The notes under the pieces were generated by a model that was not told the origin of the DNA, did no database searches, and was given only the letters and a program-made list of their open reading frames with translations. A stretch of DNA of 64,000 nt from Trissonchulus latispiculum. Lineage: Eukaryota > Nematoda > Enoplea > Enoplida > Ironidae. Positions 10,417 through 22,143 of this stretch are shown here, piece after piece. How positions within the stretch are numbered: the stretch's first letter is position 1; each line of letters starts with the position of its first letter. Made by a program: the position numbers and the translations under genes. The stretch spans positions 37,513 through 101,512 of the forward strand of contig JASAND010020375.1 of assembly GCA_030248195.1 (NCBI GenBank), given 5' to 3'.

Positions 10417-12160
10417 GTAGCACATCGTAGTCGCACTGAGTAACGTTGGCTTAATGTACAGTTTAATACATAATCTTGTTGAGACTTGCCTGAAGCGTCC
10501 TTACATGACATACATACGGGATACATAAACTCCTAGAAAACACCAATCTAAGAATCTCTCTCTATCTCTCTACGGTAGTCGCTGCAGCAAACAAGTTTAA
10601 TCGTGAACTGCACCAAAAAGTTTAAGAATAGCAAAAGTCTACCTGTTGGATTCTCATTCAAAGATTAACTTGACTTGCTAATCTGCAGCTATCCTTTAGC
10701 TTTTTTGGTGCAGTCCTCGGTAAGTCGTCTAGCTCCCAAAAGCTTACTCCTAATTTGGTAGCAGGATTATTGATTTGATAGATTAGTCATTGTTTTTACC
10801 CTTAGCTTTTGAAAACGGATGTGGATACCAAAGCTAGTGCTGGAGGCTGGAAAAGAGCCGCATTATCGGAAAGTTGAATTGTTAAACTGAAATTGGTGGC
10901 TTTTGGAACCGCCTACTGCTGGACTGTTTGAAATGCCAGACAAGCATTATATGTTGAGAGTCCTGTTCCTGTTAGTTAGGTGTATAGTAGAGGACTTGAT
11001 ATATGATATATGTTGGATATCTTTTCAGCAGTAAAATTTTCAGTCGTCAATCTTAGCACAACAAGAATGAAGGTCCGACGTTAGGACATAGCCTCAGGCG
11101 GTGGCAAAAGTAGATTGATGATTTTTTTACTGGAATGGATCAAATGAACATTATTTCCCCCCCCCCCCAATAATAGGCTGTCAGCTTCACTTATAGCAAC
11201 AGATCAGCCAAGCCTTATAGCCTTATTTAATAGTATATATAAAGGAAACAGACAAGGAAATTGCAAACAAGGAAATTTCCACAGCAGTTAATTAAAAAAG
11301 TTAAAAAGATAAGCTTAAAAGATTACCAAAGTTGCCTCTTTTTGCCATTTTTCGTAGTCTTTTTACTTAACTTTTACAGAGTGGCTGTTTTGGGAAATCT
11401 GATCTCACGTATTTTTGTAACATAAGAATGGTGGAGAGCGCAACAAACGAGTGGGGGGGGGGGGGGGAGGTGGGGGACTCTGGGAGGGCGGCGGGGGGGA
11501 GAAAGTGCTGGTGGCTGTCTTGTTCTGTCTATTATGTAAATTTAAGGGAATGGGTCAGGGATATTAACATTTTGTATTTTAATTTTATTTTATTTATTTA
11601 TTTTTTTTTTTTTTTTGTTTTGTTTTTATTTTTTTTTGATTGACGGGGGGGGGGGTGGAGCGGGGGGGGGGGGGGGGGGGGCGGGGGGGGGGGGGGGGGG
11701 GGAAGGTGGGGGGGGGGGTGGGGGGGTGTTTGTGTTGGGCGTCTGCGGCTGTGTGGTTTGGGGGGGGGGGGTGGTGGGGGGGAAATAGAAAAGTTTTTTG
11801 CATTCCAACAACAAATCAAGCTCTAAGGTTTGGCTGATTTCTTGCTATAAGTAATTGAAGTTGACCAAATTTTTTGGGGGATAAAGTTTAAATGATCCGC
11901 GGTAACGTTTCCAGCATTTCCTGAAGAAGTTGTGACAGCACCCACAATTGAAGTTTTTCGCAATCATATCGCAAACATTACAGTTCAACAACATTCAGAA
12001 GGTCGGGTACATGTAGTCGGCTATCGGCCCAACCCGAACCTTCACCCACAGTGACCATCGTTATTTTTGTTATAACATTATGCTAAACTTTGTTTAACAT
12101 ATATGTTGACTGGTAAAATAAATGAATTACAATTAGATATATTGTAACATATATATTGTT
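10417..12160. other. gene-poor region with homopolymer tracts
   Basis: No supported exon. It holds a C run near 11158-11169 and the G-rich tract at 11446-11795. Proline- or glycine-only reading frames here are products of the homopolymers. Confidence 0.4.
11446..11795. repeat. G-homopolymer low-complexity tract
   Basis: Runs of more than ten G's on the plus strand are separated by a T-rich block (about 11580-11640). The G runs satisfy the G-quadruplex pattern many times over. Reading frames across it are simple Gly/Pro repeats and are not genes. Confidence 0.8.
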
Positions 12161-12164
12161 TCAT

Positions 12165-12600
12165 TTCCAACAGAGAAGCCCCCCCACTGTCCCCCGTTAA
12201 GCGGAATCTGATCCGGGCTATCCAGCACTAATTGACTGGCCAGAGGCCTTCAAGAACAAGGCCAAGGAAGTCCTCCATCCGGACTCCAGTGTAAAGCTGA
12301 AGTTCGTTGGAGAGGAGATGGAAGGACAGGCCTCCATTTTCTCCAAAGAGGCCCACAAAATTAAGCACAAAGATGATTTTCCGGGCACAAAGTCTTACGA
12401 GGAATGTATGGCCCTGGCGTGAGTGGTACACAAAAATACACTCCGGTACTTGGGGGTCACAGAAGATCTGTGCCAAGTGCAACAATGCCAGGACGGCCAA
12501 GATCTTCCCACAGTTCACAGTTCGTTGTGGTCCTGGAATATCGGACTAGGACCGATGAGGGCCTTTGATGCGCCTGAGTTGTATCCGGCCCGAGTTTGTT
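12165..12600 (+). pseudogene. degenerate FHPDS-family exon copy
   Basis: Nucleotide alignment by eye with the exon at 21326-21821 is continuous: the sequence after a TTGTTTCA-type acceptor region, then CATCCGGACTCCAG (coding HPDSS in the intact copy), then GTTGGAGAGGAG, ACTTGGGGTCACAGAAGA and GATGAGGGCCTT. It differs by many substitutions and indels, and every frame is interrupted. I take it as an old duplicate of the same exon with no coding capacity. Confidence 0.6.
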
Positions 12601-13023
12601 TTATTGCTTCGAAGTGCCTTAGTGTATTGATAGCGATTGATCCATGGCGATAGATAATTCTTAGTGTAAATTAAACTTAACTTTTTTCTCCTTCAAAATT
12701 AAGTTTTCACCTCTTCTAGGATTTTGCTCTCAGTGTGTAATTCATAGCTTACACTGGGAACAATGCCTGGATTTTGACAGCAACACGTTCACTTTGAGTT
12801 GTTTTTTTACATGTATGTTTATTATTGAAATAGAAAAATTTCTTACTGTTTTTGACACTATGCAGGCAACTTGAATTAAGCAATTTGATGCTACACTTGA
12901 ACTTGGTAATTGCTGCAATGGAAGCAGTGTGGATAATCTCTCGAGAGGAATGAATGTGGTAAGGAATTTAATCTGCATCGACAAATAACGCCAGAACCAG
13001 CCGTTCAGCATTTGGGATCATGT

Positions 13024-13420
13024 CCGGGATATCCGGGCACCTTTTCAGTGTATGATCACGTTGCCTTTTTTGAGAAAGGAACGCAGAAACAAAACACATT
13101 TTTCCGCAGGAAGAGACACACAGAATGGGGCGACAATTGACTGCAGTTTCTAGGGAGCAGCAGGGCGTTTCGCTGTTGCGACAGATTCCCATCCTACAGC
13201 CAGCCCTGATAGATGTATTTTGCAACTGGAGGGCATGGAGGAACAACTGCAAGCGGAATTCCCAGCCCCACAATCCAAAGCTCGGTCGGCGAAGTGAAGA
13301 ATTCACTGTCACCGTTGCACTCCTGGTGATGAAGTAGGAGAGGAGCGGAGGAGTAGCCTTCCAGTCACTCTTCACAGCTTCACGCTCTTCCGAAGGAAAC
13401 GGGGAGCGTCTGTGTGTGTG
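13024..13420 (+). pseudogene. probable diverged FHPDS-family exon copy
   Basis: A GC-richer island in AT-rich DNA. In one frame it reads ALIDVFCNWRAW then NPKLGRRSEEFTVTVALL before a stop at 13336-13338, which resembles the CANC...SPKLNPDRLVMDFV region of the exon at 21326. The upstream part is open in a different frame, so a frameshift is implied. The similarity is weak and read by eye. A long minus-strand frame over the same bases is not supported. Confidence 0.35.
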
Positions 13421-14290
13421 TGTGTGCCTGTCGACTGTGTGGACCAACACCATAGTGCTTGATTACTTACCTTCGAAAGATAAAGGATTATGCATAGCCC
13501 GCTGCTTGCTTATTATGCTGCCCGATGTTTTGACTACTTGTTCATTAATTTCACAACATATTCCGCCAAAAACAAGGAAACAATGCTTAACTTTTAATCC
13601 TAATCCTAATCCTTAACATCCTAATAATTCAAGCATAGCAGCGATGCGCTCGTTGATCCAAGTATTACTCGGATGGCCCAGAAAATAGCGTGCCCAGTGT
13701 GTTTGAGGGAACCACCCTACAGTTTCAGAGAAAATGTAAATCCGGGATTCGGTACAATGAACATGTTCAATCCATCTTTGGAGGTGACCTTATGCAATCT
13801 CCCCAGTGGAATTCGTTAAACGCAGAAATGCATTATTCGTTTCATTAGATTGCGGAGCTGGAGAGAAAACACACATTGCTGCCCTGAGAGTGTATGGTTG
13901 TTGAGTAATTTGACTTTAAAGTTAGGATGTGGTTAAAGTCTGCATGTGGTAAACATAGGAAATGGAAAAAGTGGTATTTTATTCTTGCGTCAAAAAATCT
14001 CTCGATGAACGGTCATGAACCTGTGTAATTTTGGATTTAGTTTGCAGCTATGATCATGAACTGCGGTATTCAAATTGTACTCAATGAATGGCTCGTAACT
14101 TACGGAGAACTGAACGAAACAAGACAACATTTAGACTTGAAATGTACGACATATATGGCTAGATTAAGCGTTAAAATGAGCGAAATCCGTGATCAAATAG
14201 TTTTTTCACGATGGCCCCCTTAAGTTTGCTATTCTGTTTTGTATTAATTCAAAAAACCCAATTTTTAGCTCATTCGAATTTTTATTTCAG

Positions 14291-14543
14291 GTCCACCTTG
14301 CCCAAAAGTGGGAAGGATCACGATACAATTTGAGCCATGCTTTGACTTTGCGATCAGATGCACGCATGGCAATTTTGCAATAATCAAACAGGTGCAACAA
14401 GTCGCACCAGGTCTTTGTACAGTTAAACATGACGTGCACCAACATGGACAAGACGACAGGAGCGCCAACGACCAATCAGTTCCCCTCCTTGCCTATGATG
14501 ACTGCGGTAGTTACTTCAAATCTAACGACCACTCAGATACCGT
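14291..14543 (+). CDS. candidate 253-nt exon, unrecognised
   Basis: A strong acceptor (TTTTTATTTCAG) and consensus donor (GTAAGT at 14544) bound 253 nt open in one frame, giving about 84 residues such as RITIQFEPCFDFAIRC. I recognise no family. It lies downstream of the 12-13 kb exon copies and may be part of the same gene family (a later exon), but that is inference. A second frame has a single stop. Confidence 0.45.
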
Positions 14544-16480
14544 GTAAGTATTGTAACGCATTCTGGGAGTTACAGTAATCAACAAATGCAACCTAACCTA
14601 AAGGAAATAATATGATTAAACGCTGAAAAGCATTACATTAAAAAGAGCTCTCCTGTTTCGGACTAAGGCTTTCGCCTTAGTGACTACAGGGCAGGCGCTT
14701 TTCTTTAGTTTTCTATGATTAATGCCTTGTATCCTTCGTGGATCCGCCTACCAGCCCGCCTTTACCTCATTTTCTTGACGTAAATTCGTTTTATTAGATT
14801 ACGGTAGCTGGACAGAAATCAAACATTGCTGCCCTGAGTGTTTTCTGCTATAACATGTTTCTTCATTCTATTCGCTAGAACTTGGAAAAATTAGCCTAGA
14901 CTGTGGTTTTCAGATGATGTAGAAACTAGAAGCTCAAAGCTCAAAATTTTAAAACAAAGTTGAAAATTTTCGGATTCTTTTCTATATAGCTTCTATACGA
15001 AAGCAGAAAAATACTTTTTCCGACGAATAATCAGGTTGTCAGTTAATTTATTTAATTTCAATTATTCATCTACCTGGAACTAGTTTTAACCTGATTGTTA
15101 TCTTTAACTTAAATTTTATATATTTATTTTACATGGTTTATACATTTAATCAATCAATATTCCAATTTTTTGAAAGAATCAAAACGTTTTCAAATATTCC
15201 AAACTTCAGACAATCATCTACGTCAAAAATTGGCTAGATGTATGGAGAAGGAAGTAAGGAGTTGATGTTTTCAATGGCAATCACCTAGCACCTTTGGCCA
15301 TGTGGGTCTTCTAGGATATACTTTTGCATTTTACAATCTACACTGTTTGCGTGAGGTCATTCCAACGAAGTACGATTGGGGTTACGTGGAAATTAAAAGC
15401 TTGGAAAAGCAGAAATACTGGACAGATACATAGACACAAAGCTGAATGAGTGTTGAGTATCTGTGTAATTCCAAGCATAACACTTTAGAATTTTAAAATT
15501 TTTGATTTTTAAGGGAGGGCAATAGGTAACCAAAATACTGTCATCGTCTTTTTTGGTTTGTGTATGGGGGCTTTCTAGGTCGTAGGATACGAACTTGAAT
15601 TCCGTTTTTGGGGTGAGTAAACTGTAACGTGTACAGCTGTAATGGGGAGTCGTTGCGTCTTTCCCCTATAGGGTAGGTTTTAGTGAAGTGTATATGTTTA
15701 TGTATATGTGTGTTTGTGATAGTGTAGCGTATGTGTATTTTAGGCATGTGTGTTGGACTAGTTTTCGTTTGTCTGGGGGATGTCTGATTTTAGTTGTTTG
15801 TCTGATGTCTGTCTGGCTAGGTGGCACTGTCTGCCCTTCTTCTAGAAAGGTCTAGAAATTTCTCCTTCTATGTCAACACTTTCGTCCAATCAAAATTCAT
15901 AAAAATTTCATCAGACTTTTCTCATTGGTTCTTTTTGTTAACATCTATCGGCTCCAACTCTCTACCAACTCTCTACACTACTCTTTCATGCGTGCGGTCG
16001 GTTATTTTTACACTGTCTCTGCCATTTTTACCTTTTTTTAATCCCTCCTTTATTTTCTGCGCCTTTTCGTAAGTTATTGCTTTTTCTTTTTAATAATACG
16101 ACTCCAAGGCGACCTTGTGAGCGAAATAAAATTTATTTGTGTTGTGTTATATTTGTGTGATAATATTTTGTATTTTCTTTTTGGGAAAAACTTCGGGAGT
16201 GACCCTTTTATGTTGAATTCAGCCGCGACGGCTTAGGGATTTTTGTGAGCTTTATTGAATTGTGGGTTTATATTTCAGGGGGGTTGAACTGTATTGTATG
16301 TGTTGTGCTGTGTTTTTATTGCTTGATTTAAATTTAATTTGTCTCTAAGCTCTGTTCTATTTAAAATTCTGCGCGAAAACTAACTCAAAGCCAGAAATTG
16401 AAACAACTTATTTTCTAACGTTCTGAATTGAGCTTTTGCAACTTCTCTTGAAACTGTGTGACCTCTGCGATGTCAGAGTC
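14544..16480. other. intron or intergenic, nothing recognised
   Basis: AT-rich sequence with no credible exon. A short segment near 14571 (GTTACAGTAATCAAC) recurs near 32796 and 36024, indicating dispersed repeats. Confidence 0.35.
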
Positions 16481-16628
16481 ATCGGTTTGCCATCGCTTTG
16501 ACTTGCATATGTTGCCACAAGATTCTAAAGACAGTGAGTTTGTAACCTCACGTACTGTTTCAATGATATTATCAACTCACTAGTGAGATTATTAAACTGA
16601 GCTAGCGTTAACAATCTCACCAGAGTTA

Positions 16629-17945
16629 CCGTATTCTCGCGCTTAAGAGAACATGTTCTCTTTATAAGGTGGTAGTACCACTACCGGGGTGGACTTTGAA
16701 CAGATGCTGTGAACTAAAAAATTAATCAATCGCTTTGAAATTTGGCATAATTGTTCTTTATTATGTTTTGCATCAGATGAGCTGATCTACGACGCTGCGG
16801 GGACTGGCTTGCTGTCTACACAATAGGAAATGTATTAAAAGCTTTAAACTTAAATATCTCCTTCAATCCTTTATGAAATCATTTGAGATTTTCAGTATGT
16901 GGTTAGTTTACATATACGCTCAGGCCGTTTTTTTAGTTTTTCGTAAAAGTGAGTTTTCCGTTTTTTAGCGTGTTTTGAAAATTTGTAAAATTTATATCTT
17001 GCTTAATATTGCGTTTTTCCAAAAACCAAGAAAACGGCCTGAGCGTATGCTGATGCAAAACATATTTGCAAAATTTGGTCCATTTTGACTGAAGGAGTGA
17101 CGAGAACATCAAAAACAAAAATTCTGTAATTTTTCATTGTTTGCTTTGGTTTTCGAAATTTCCTATGCTTTCAAGCAGCTGCAAAGTGCTTTCTATTAAA
17201 TAATGCACATAAATAACGCAAAAGGAACCGCTAAAACCCAATAGATTTAATTTTCGGATATACTGTTTTTACTTTACATTATGTGTGCAAACGGTCAACG
17301 TAATTGAGCTAAGTCAGCTATATATCAGCTATTCAGCTTCAACCGCTTGTAACTTTTGATAGAAACCACGTACAGAAGAGATATGCACATCATTTTAAAG
17401 CTCTTTTTATGCTCTTTCACACGGCAGATTCAAATTTAGGATACAAGGCTTAAATGAAATTTTGATTATTTGCGCATGCGCTAAGCCATGATGGTAGCTA
17501 GCAAATTATGCACTCTCAGACACCAAAATTTTATGAAAGAAGCCCGCAAGGGTTCCCCAGGTCGGGGTGGGTTTTGGGGAGGGGGGAAACCCGCGGGGGT
17601 GAAATACGGGCAGAATCGGAAAATTTTCTGATTTCACTTAAGAGAACACGCTCACTTAAGAGAACATGTTCCCTTAAGTGAATGTAAATATCGCTAAAAA
17701 GCAATCATCGGCTTTGCTTATTTATTTTGTATCATTCTGTGGTCATTTTTGTGGTGTAAATGACTCCTTTTTCTTGGAAATAACTAAAGATTCACCATTA
17801 CCGGGGCAAATCTTAAGAATCTTAACGCTCAACAGCAGCTTCTCTATTTGTGGTTCTGTATTTTTCCGATTTCACTTAAGAGAACACGTTCACTTAAGAG
17901 AACATGTTCTCTTAAGTGGGTGTTCCCTTAAGCGCGAGAATACGG
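16629..17945. mobile_element. 1.3 kb TIR element flanked by TA
   Basis: The ends CCGTATTCTCGCGCTTAAG and CTTAAGCGCGAGAATACGG are inverted and flanked by TA (16627-16628, 17946-17947). Inside the right end, blocks of the type CACTTAAGAGAACA repeat at 17635-17685 and 17870-17920. A hairpin (ATACGCTCAGGCCGTTTT against its complement) spans about 16914-17048. No transposase frame is visible. The sequence either side resembles 29337-29520, which seems to lack this insertion. Confidence 0.65.
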
Positions 17946-18419
17946 TAGTCACAGTTTATTATTTCATTCAAGACTCTTCGTTAAGTCATAATCGCATGAA
18001 CGAGCGATTACCTTTTTAACATTCGTTCGACCCTACAGCAGTTGAAAGTTCTGTATTAAATTGCGTAGACTGGCGTATGGTTGGGTCCGTTTCTCTTCCC
18101 ATGGTTTTTATACTGTTCTAACGCTTCTCGATTATTTGCGAGTTCTGAGAACCCAAGTTGTTTACACTGAATTTGAATTTCGAAAGTTTCTTTGAATTTT
18201 ATGTTGTTCGAGATGACTTTGAGTCAAAGTAAATATTATTTAGTAAGTTCCTTTTATTATAATAGCTTGCTTATTTTGGAAAGGTTAGCATCACATACCA
18301 CCAAGTAAGTAGCAGGTTTTGAGACTAATTTCGTTTATATTTTTATATGACTGCAACCACTATTATTTGGTAATAAGTTAGACCTTCACTTAGTACTTCT
18401 ACGAAGATATTTATGTCTT

Positions 18420-19099
18420 TGCCAATGGAATTTCAAGATTCGGTTGTTGAAGCTATCGGTGTCACGCACTGGATCAGCAGGCTGCTATTCTGGCGGATAT
18501 TTATGAGCGAGCCCATCCTGAAATAATCTATATTGATACTCAGAATTGATTGATTTGTGTACCCCATCATCGTCTCCGACTACTAACACCTGTGTCCCTT
18601 GTTTCACAGAACCGGCTGTGGTTACTTTCGATGGCTGCTTTGATGTTGTGGGGCCAGAATCTGTGGCAACTGCGTTGTTGAGCTGATAGAGTTTGAGCAT
18701 CGTCTGTGTTCTTGGTACAGATCTCCATTCCGAGGATACTGGCTTAATGGAAGCTACAACGAGGTTACAGTAAGGATAACTTAATTATCGTTCAATTCAT
18801 TAAACTAAAGCAAACGGTGTAGTCATAGCACAATTTACTGTGGTTATTCAGTTTGTGAACAAATCGACATGCAAGCAATGCAGCTTTAATTGTTCTCTAA
18901 AAATCTTTCAATTTCAGCAGTAAGTTAGCGGAACCAGAGTGTTATTTTCACCTTATGCTTTTGTTGATGTCTAAATGTTAGGTTATGTCGAAGTAAACAA
19001 TTAAGTAATATTTTAGCGGCTAATGAAGAAATGCTCAGTCACAAGTTCGACAGCTATTCTTGGAAGAAGGCTGGAGAAAAGGAACTCTAAATCAGAAAG
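18420..19099 (+). pseudogene. RING-like gene copy 1, decayed
   Basis: The exon ending at 18769 (donor GTAAGG) contains CVPCFTEPAVVTFDG, then after a one-base loss the GCGARICGNC-type segment, and finally CRGYWLNG-like sequence; compare the better-preserved 52481-52682 copy. Upstream frames read EFQDSVVEAIGVTHW and AAILADIYERAHPEIIYIDT, separated by frame changes. The paired 83-nt exon at 19017-19099 (83 nt, as at 31858-31940) has lost its donor: AAAG is followed by ATAACC where copy 2 has GTATGTAACC. A hairpin MITE inserted 11 bp beyond. Frameshifts plus donor loss mark this copy as non-functional. Confidence 0.6.
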
Positions 19100-19110
19100 A
19101 TAACCTATAC

Positions 19111-19439
19111 CAAGAGTACATAATATAAGAGGCACACTCTATGTTATCAGAGCAAAAACTATGCTCTGCTCGCTAACGCCCCCCCCGCCGCAGATTAGAC
19201 CCATCACTTCAAAGCATTTCGTGCGCTATGTTTGTGTTCTAAAGCTCGAAGCAGGTACAAAATTCGCGCACGCACTGCTTGTGTTTTCGAGCTTAAGCCC
19301 ATAAACATAGAGCGAGTGAGCGTACCCCCGTTTCGACTAGGTACTGATTTGCGGGGGGGGGACGATAGCGTGCAGAGCATAGTTTTTGCTCTGATAACAT
19401 AGAGTGCTTAGTGGCACACTCTTATATTATGTACACTTG
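19111..19439. mobile_element. CAAGAGTAC-family hairpin MITE
   Basis: Starts CAAGAGTACATAATA and ends TATTATGTACACTTG, with a perfect 7-bp duplication CCTATAC at 19104-19110 and 19440-19446. The 329-bp body is almost wholly self-complementary: CAGAGCAAAAACTATGCTCT on the left pairs with its complement on the right, and AGCTCGAA motifs flank the loop. No coding capacity. Confidence 0.85.
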
Positions 19440-19446
19440 CCTATAC

Positions 19447-19660
19447 CAAGAGTACATAATAACTAAGAGCGTGACAAGCGCCGCACTCTTAGCTATCAGG
19501 CTGGGGACATCATCTGCACGATAACGGCCTACCCCCCCCCCAAATTGAACCCCAGTGACCCCCCCACAAAATAGACCCTAGTCAGCCACCTCCCCCCCCC
19601 ACAAATCAGACCCTAGTCGATATCACAGGAGTTTGATTTGTGGGGGGGGCCATTTCTGTT
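19447..19660. mobile_element. partial CAAGAGTAC-family element, directly abutting
   Basis: The left end CAAGAGTACATAATAACTAA begins right after the duplicated CCTATAC and continues like the left arm of the 31082 element (CATCATCTGCAC, then C runs). No right end is found, so it is truncated or rearranged. C runs near 19536-19605 and a G run near 19640 remain. Confidence 0.6.
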
Positions 19661-19879
19661 CATTCTTCATTTCTGGCAAGCCTGTTCTCATACAACTGCC
19701 TATCTGTATAAACAGCAAGCTTTGCACGTTTACATATACGTCGGTGCAAGTTTCTATTGTGTTCACTTTTGCATCTTTTGAATACCATAAACGTCTCTTT
19801 TCTTTTATCAATTGAATAGCTAAACGAGTTTATCTGAGCAAATATCTAGTGCCAAAACTAAGGCACGGTTGAATTATCT

Positions 19880-20421
19880 GATTGTGAGACACTTCGCCAC
19901 ACTATTGTTCTCTTTAGGTACTTTACCTTAGACTTAATCATTAAGAAAGGGTTTAACTATAATGTTGAAAGAGGGGGCAGTAGTTGCAAAAATATAAGTA
20001 TTTTCATTGCGTTTATTGTATATCTGTTGTGTTTTCTATTTTGGTAAAACTTTTATAAAATGGTAATAATGTACAAATATTAAAATATACATAATTAAAA
20101 ATAAAATTTTTTAATTTAAATTACAAAGTTGTCATTATTTTGCTTGTAAACAGAATATGTTCTAATTTAGAGATCTGAAAAATTTTGCAGGTGAAACCAA
20201 TAATTTCAAAATGAAACTAGCCAAAATTGGACATCTTACAGTTAGCGTTGCTTTTGAAGCTTTCGAAAATAAACTGAATTGACCACTTTATTGCTGTAGT
20301 GTACAAAAACCGTCGTTTATCCTGCCCCCTCCCTTTTCTTCTTGTTTTCAATTGAGTGTAAACGCCGTTCTCCTTCACATTTAAAAAGAGCAATTAAAGT
20401 GTGGCGAAGTGTCTCACTACC
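19880..20421. mobile_element. 542-bp TIR element with 9-bp target duplication
   Basis: TIRs GTGAGACACTTCGCCACACT (from 19884) and its near-complement ending at 20416 bound an AT-rich non-coding body. GAATTATCT occurs exactly at 19871-19879 and 20422-20430. A 9-bp duplication suggests a Mutator-like MITE. Confidence 0.7.
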
Positions 20422-20433
20422 GAATTATCTTAT

Positions 20434-20860
20434 GTCAAGTGTTTACTTAAGGTATTAAGTGCCATCTTTATGCAGTTCTATTCTTGACATTGCACAAAGG
20501 TAACAGCTGAATGAAATTTAAACACTTCTGAATTTCCAGGGAAATTGCTATTTGGAAATTTGGATTAATAATTTAAGTTTACTGTACTTCATTTACAATG
20601 CGTAATGTTCAGAGAGTATATAAATTTATTCAACTATGCATGTTTGTCTCGTTATTTGTACATGTTATTTCTTTAGATTGACTAGTATTTAATTGAACTG
20701 AATTTTTTTATCTGAGTATTTCCTTCAGTCGGAAACCCACGTTAAGTTCAGCTTTAGTTACAGCTTCAGTTGCCGATCCAACAAATTTTTGTTTCAATCG
20801 GTGACGCTAAGTAATTTCAGTTTCCAACTATGTTTAGGAATAGTATCAGTTTAGTCCGAG
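20434..20860. repeat. dispersed segment shared with 24543-24690
   Basis: GTCAAGTGTTTACTTAA, GCACAAAGGTAACAGCTGAA and TATGTTTAGGAATAGT recur in order, with substitutions, at 24543-24680. The two stretches look like remnants of a duplicated intron or intergenic segment. Confidence 0.5.
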
Positions 20861-21325
20861 TTTAAAAATTTCCGCAAAAGTTTTAAAATAATAGTTTTCA
20901 CATGGTTACTTGGAATTTAAAACTGCTAAAGTTGTTCCGGTACTGTTTATTACAAGTTGCTTTAGAAGATTTGAAAAACAATACAAAACTTTAATGGCTA
21001 CCATGAACTATTGGTGTAGTGTGGAAAATCGTCGCACGTTTAATACATAGTTTATCCTGCCAGTTTATCCTCCCAGTAGGACATGGCCTAGAAAAGCTTG
21101 CATTTCAGTGAAAAACACTAAAACTACCACATTATACGTATACGTAAATATATAAATACATATTTGGAAGGGATGTTAAAAATAGCGTTATTGTCGGAGC
21201 ATAGAAGTTATATAGTTATCGCGGTGTTAATGGTGACAAGGGCAAAAATTGAGTAAGGTCTCCTGCGAAGCAAGAAAAAATTGAGAATAAACCTTCTTAT
21301 AACATATACATATATATTGTTTCAG

Positions 21326-21821
21326 TTGCAACAGAGCCGACCCCCCCCGTCACCTGTGAAGAGGAATCTGATTCGGGTGCTCCAGCACTATGACTGGCCT
21401 GATACCTTCAGGAACTACGCCAAAGAGGTCTTCCATCCGGACTCCAGCGTAAAGCTGAAGTTCGTTGGAGAGGAGAAGGAAGGAAAGGCCTCCCTTTCCT
21501 GCAAGGAGTCCCACCAAAGCAAACACAGAAACGATTTCCCGGGCATCAAGAATAAAGACGAATATATGGCCCTGGCGCGGGTGGTTCATAAAAACACACT
21601 AAGGTACTTGGGGTCACAGAAGACCTGTGCCAATTGCAGCCGCGGGACCGCCACGATCTCTCCAAAGCTGAACCCGGATCGGTTGGTGATGGACTTTGTG
21701 GCTCAGACAGATGAGGGCCTTCGATGCGCCCGAGTTGTCGTCGGGCCATACGCCGAAGTGATGGAGGATCCGCCAAATGAGCTCAGATATTTCACACTAT
21801 ACAAGAGTTGCGGGTTTGAAG
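21326..21821 (+). CDS. FHPDS-family exon, intact copy, unknown function
   Basis: The 496-nt exon follows ATTGTTTCAG and precedes GTAGGT. It is open in one frame throughout, coding about 165 residues. Features in order: a basic start with SPVKRNLIRVLQHYDWPDTF, then EVFHPDSSVKLKFVGEEKEG, LRYLGSQKTCANC, SPKLNPDRLVMDFVAQTDEG, and an end at NELRYFTLYKSCGFEG. The alternating hydrophobic segments suggest a beta-rich domain, and CxxC and a later Cys are present. I do not recognise the family. Related but degenerate exons lie at 12165, 13024, 22144, 26138 and 33229, so this is one member of a locally expanded family. It should join an upstream exon in phase 0 and a downstream exon after one base. Confidence 0.6.
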
Positions 21822-22143
21822 GTAGGTTAATAATACGTTTAATACATGGGTTATCCTGCCAGTTTATCCTCCCAGTAGGACATGGCCTAGAAAAGCTTGC
21901 ATTTCAGTGCAAAACACTAAAACTACCACATTATACGTATACGTAAATAAATACATATTTGGAAGGGATGTTAAAAATAGCGTTATTGTCCGAGCATATT
22001 ATTGTATATATATATACATTAGAAGTTATATAGTTATCGCGGTGTTAATGGTGACAAGGGCAAAAATTGAGTAACGTCTCCTGCGAAGCAAGAAAAAATT
22101 GAGAATAAACCTTCTTATAACATATACATATATATTGTTTCAG

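Noticed and set aside
11594..11837. Several proline- or glycine-rich reading frames on both strands
   Set aside because: They are direct translations of G homopolymers, open in all frames, with no unique sequence.
12968..13453. 161-codon minus-strand frame
   Set aside because: It overlaps the plus-strand degenerate exon copy, has odd composition and no recognisable motif. The plus-strand similarity to the 21326 exon explains the region better.
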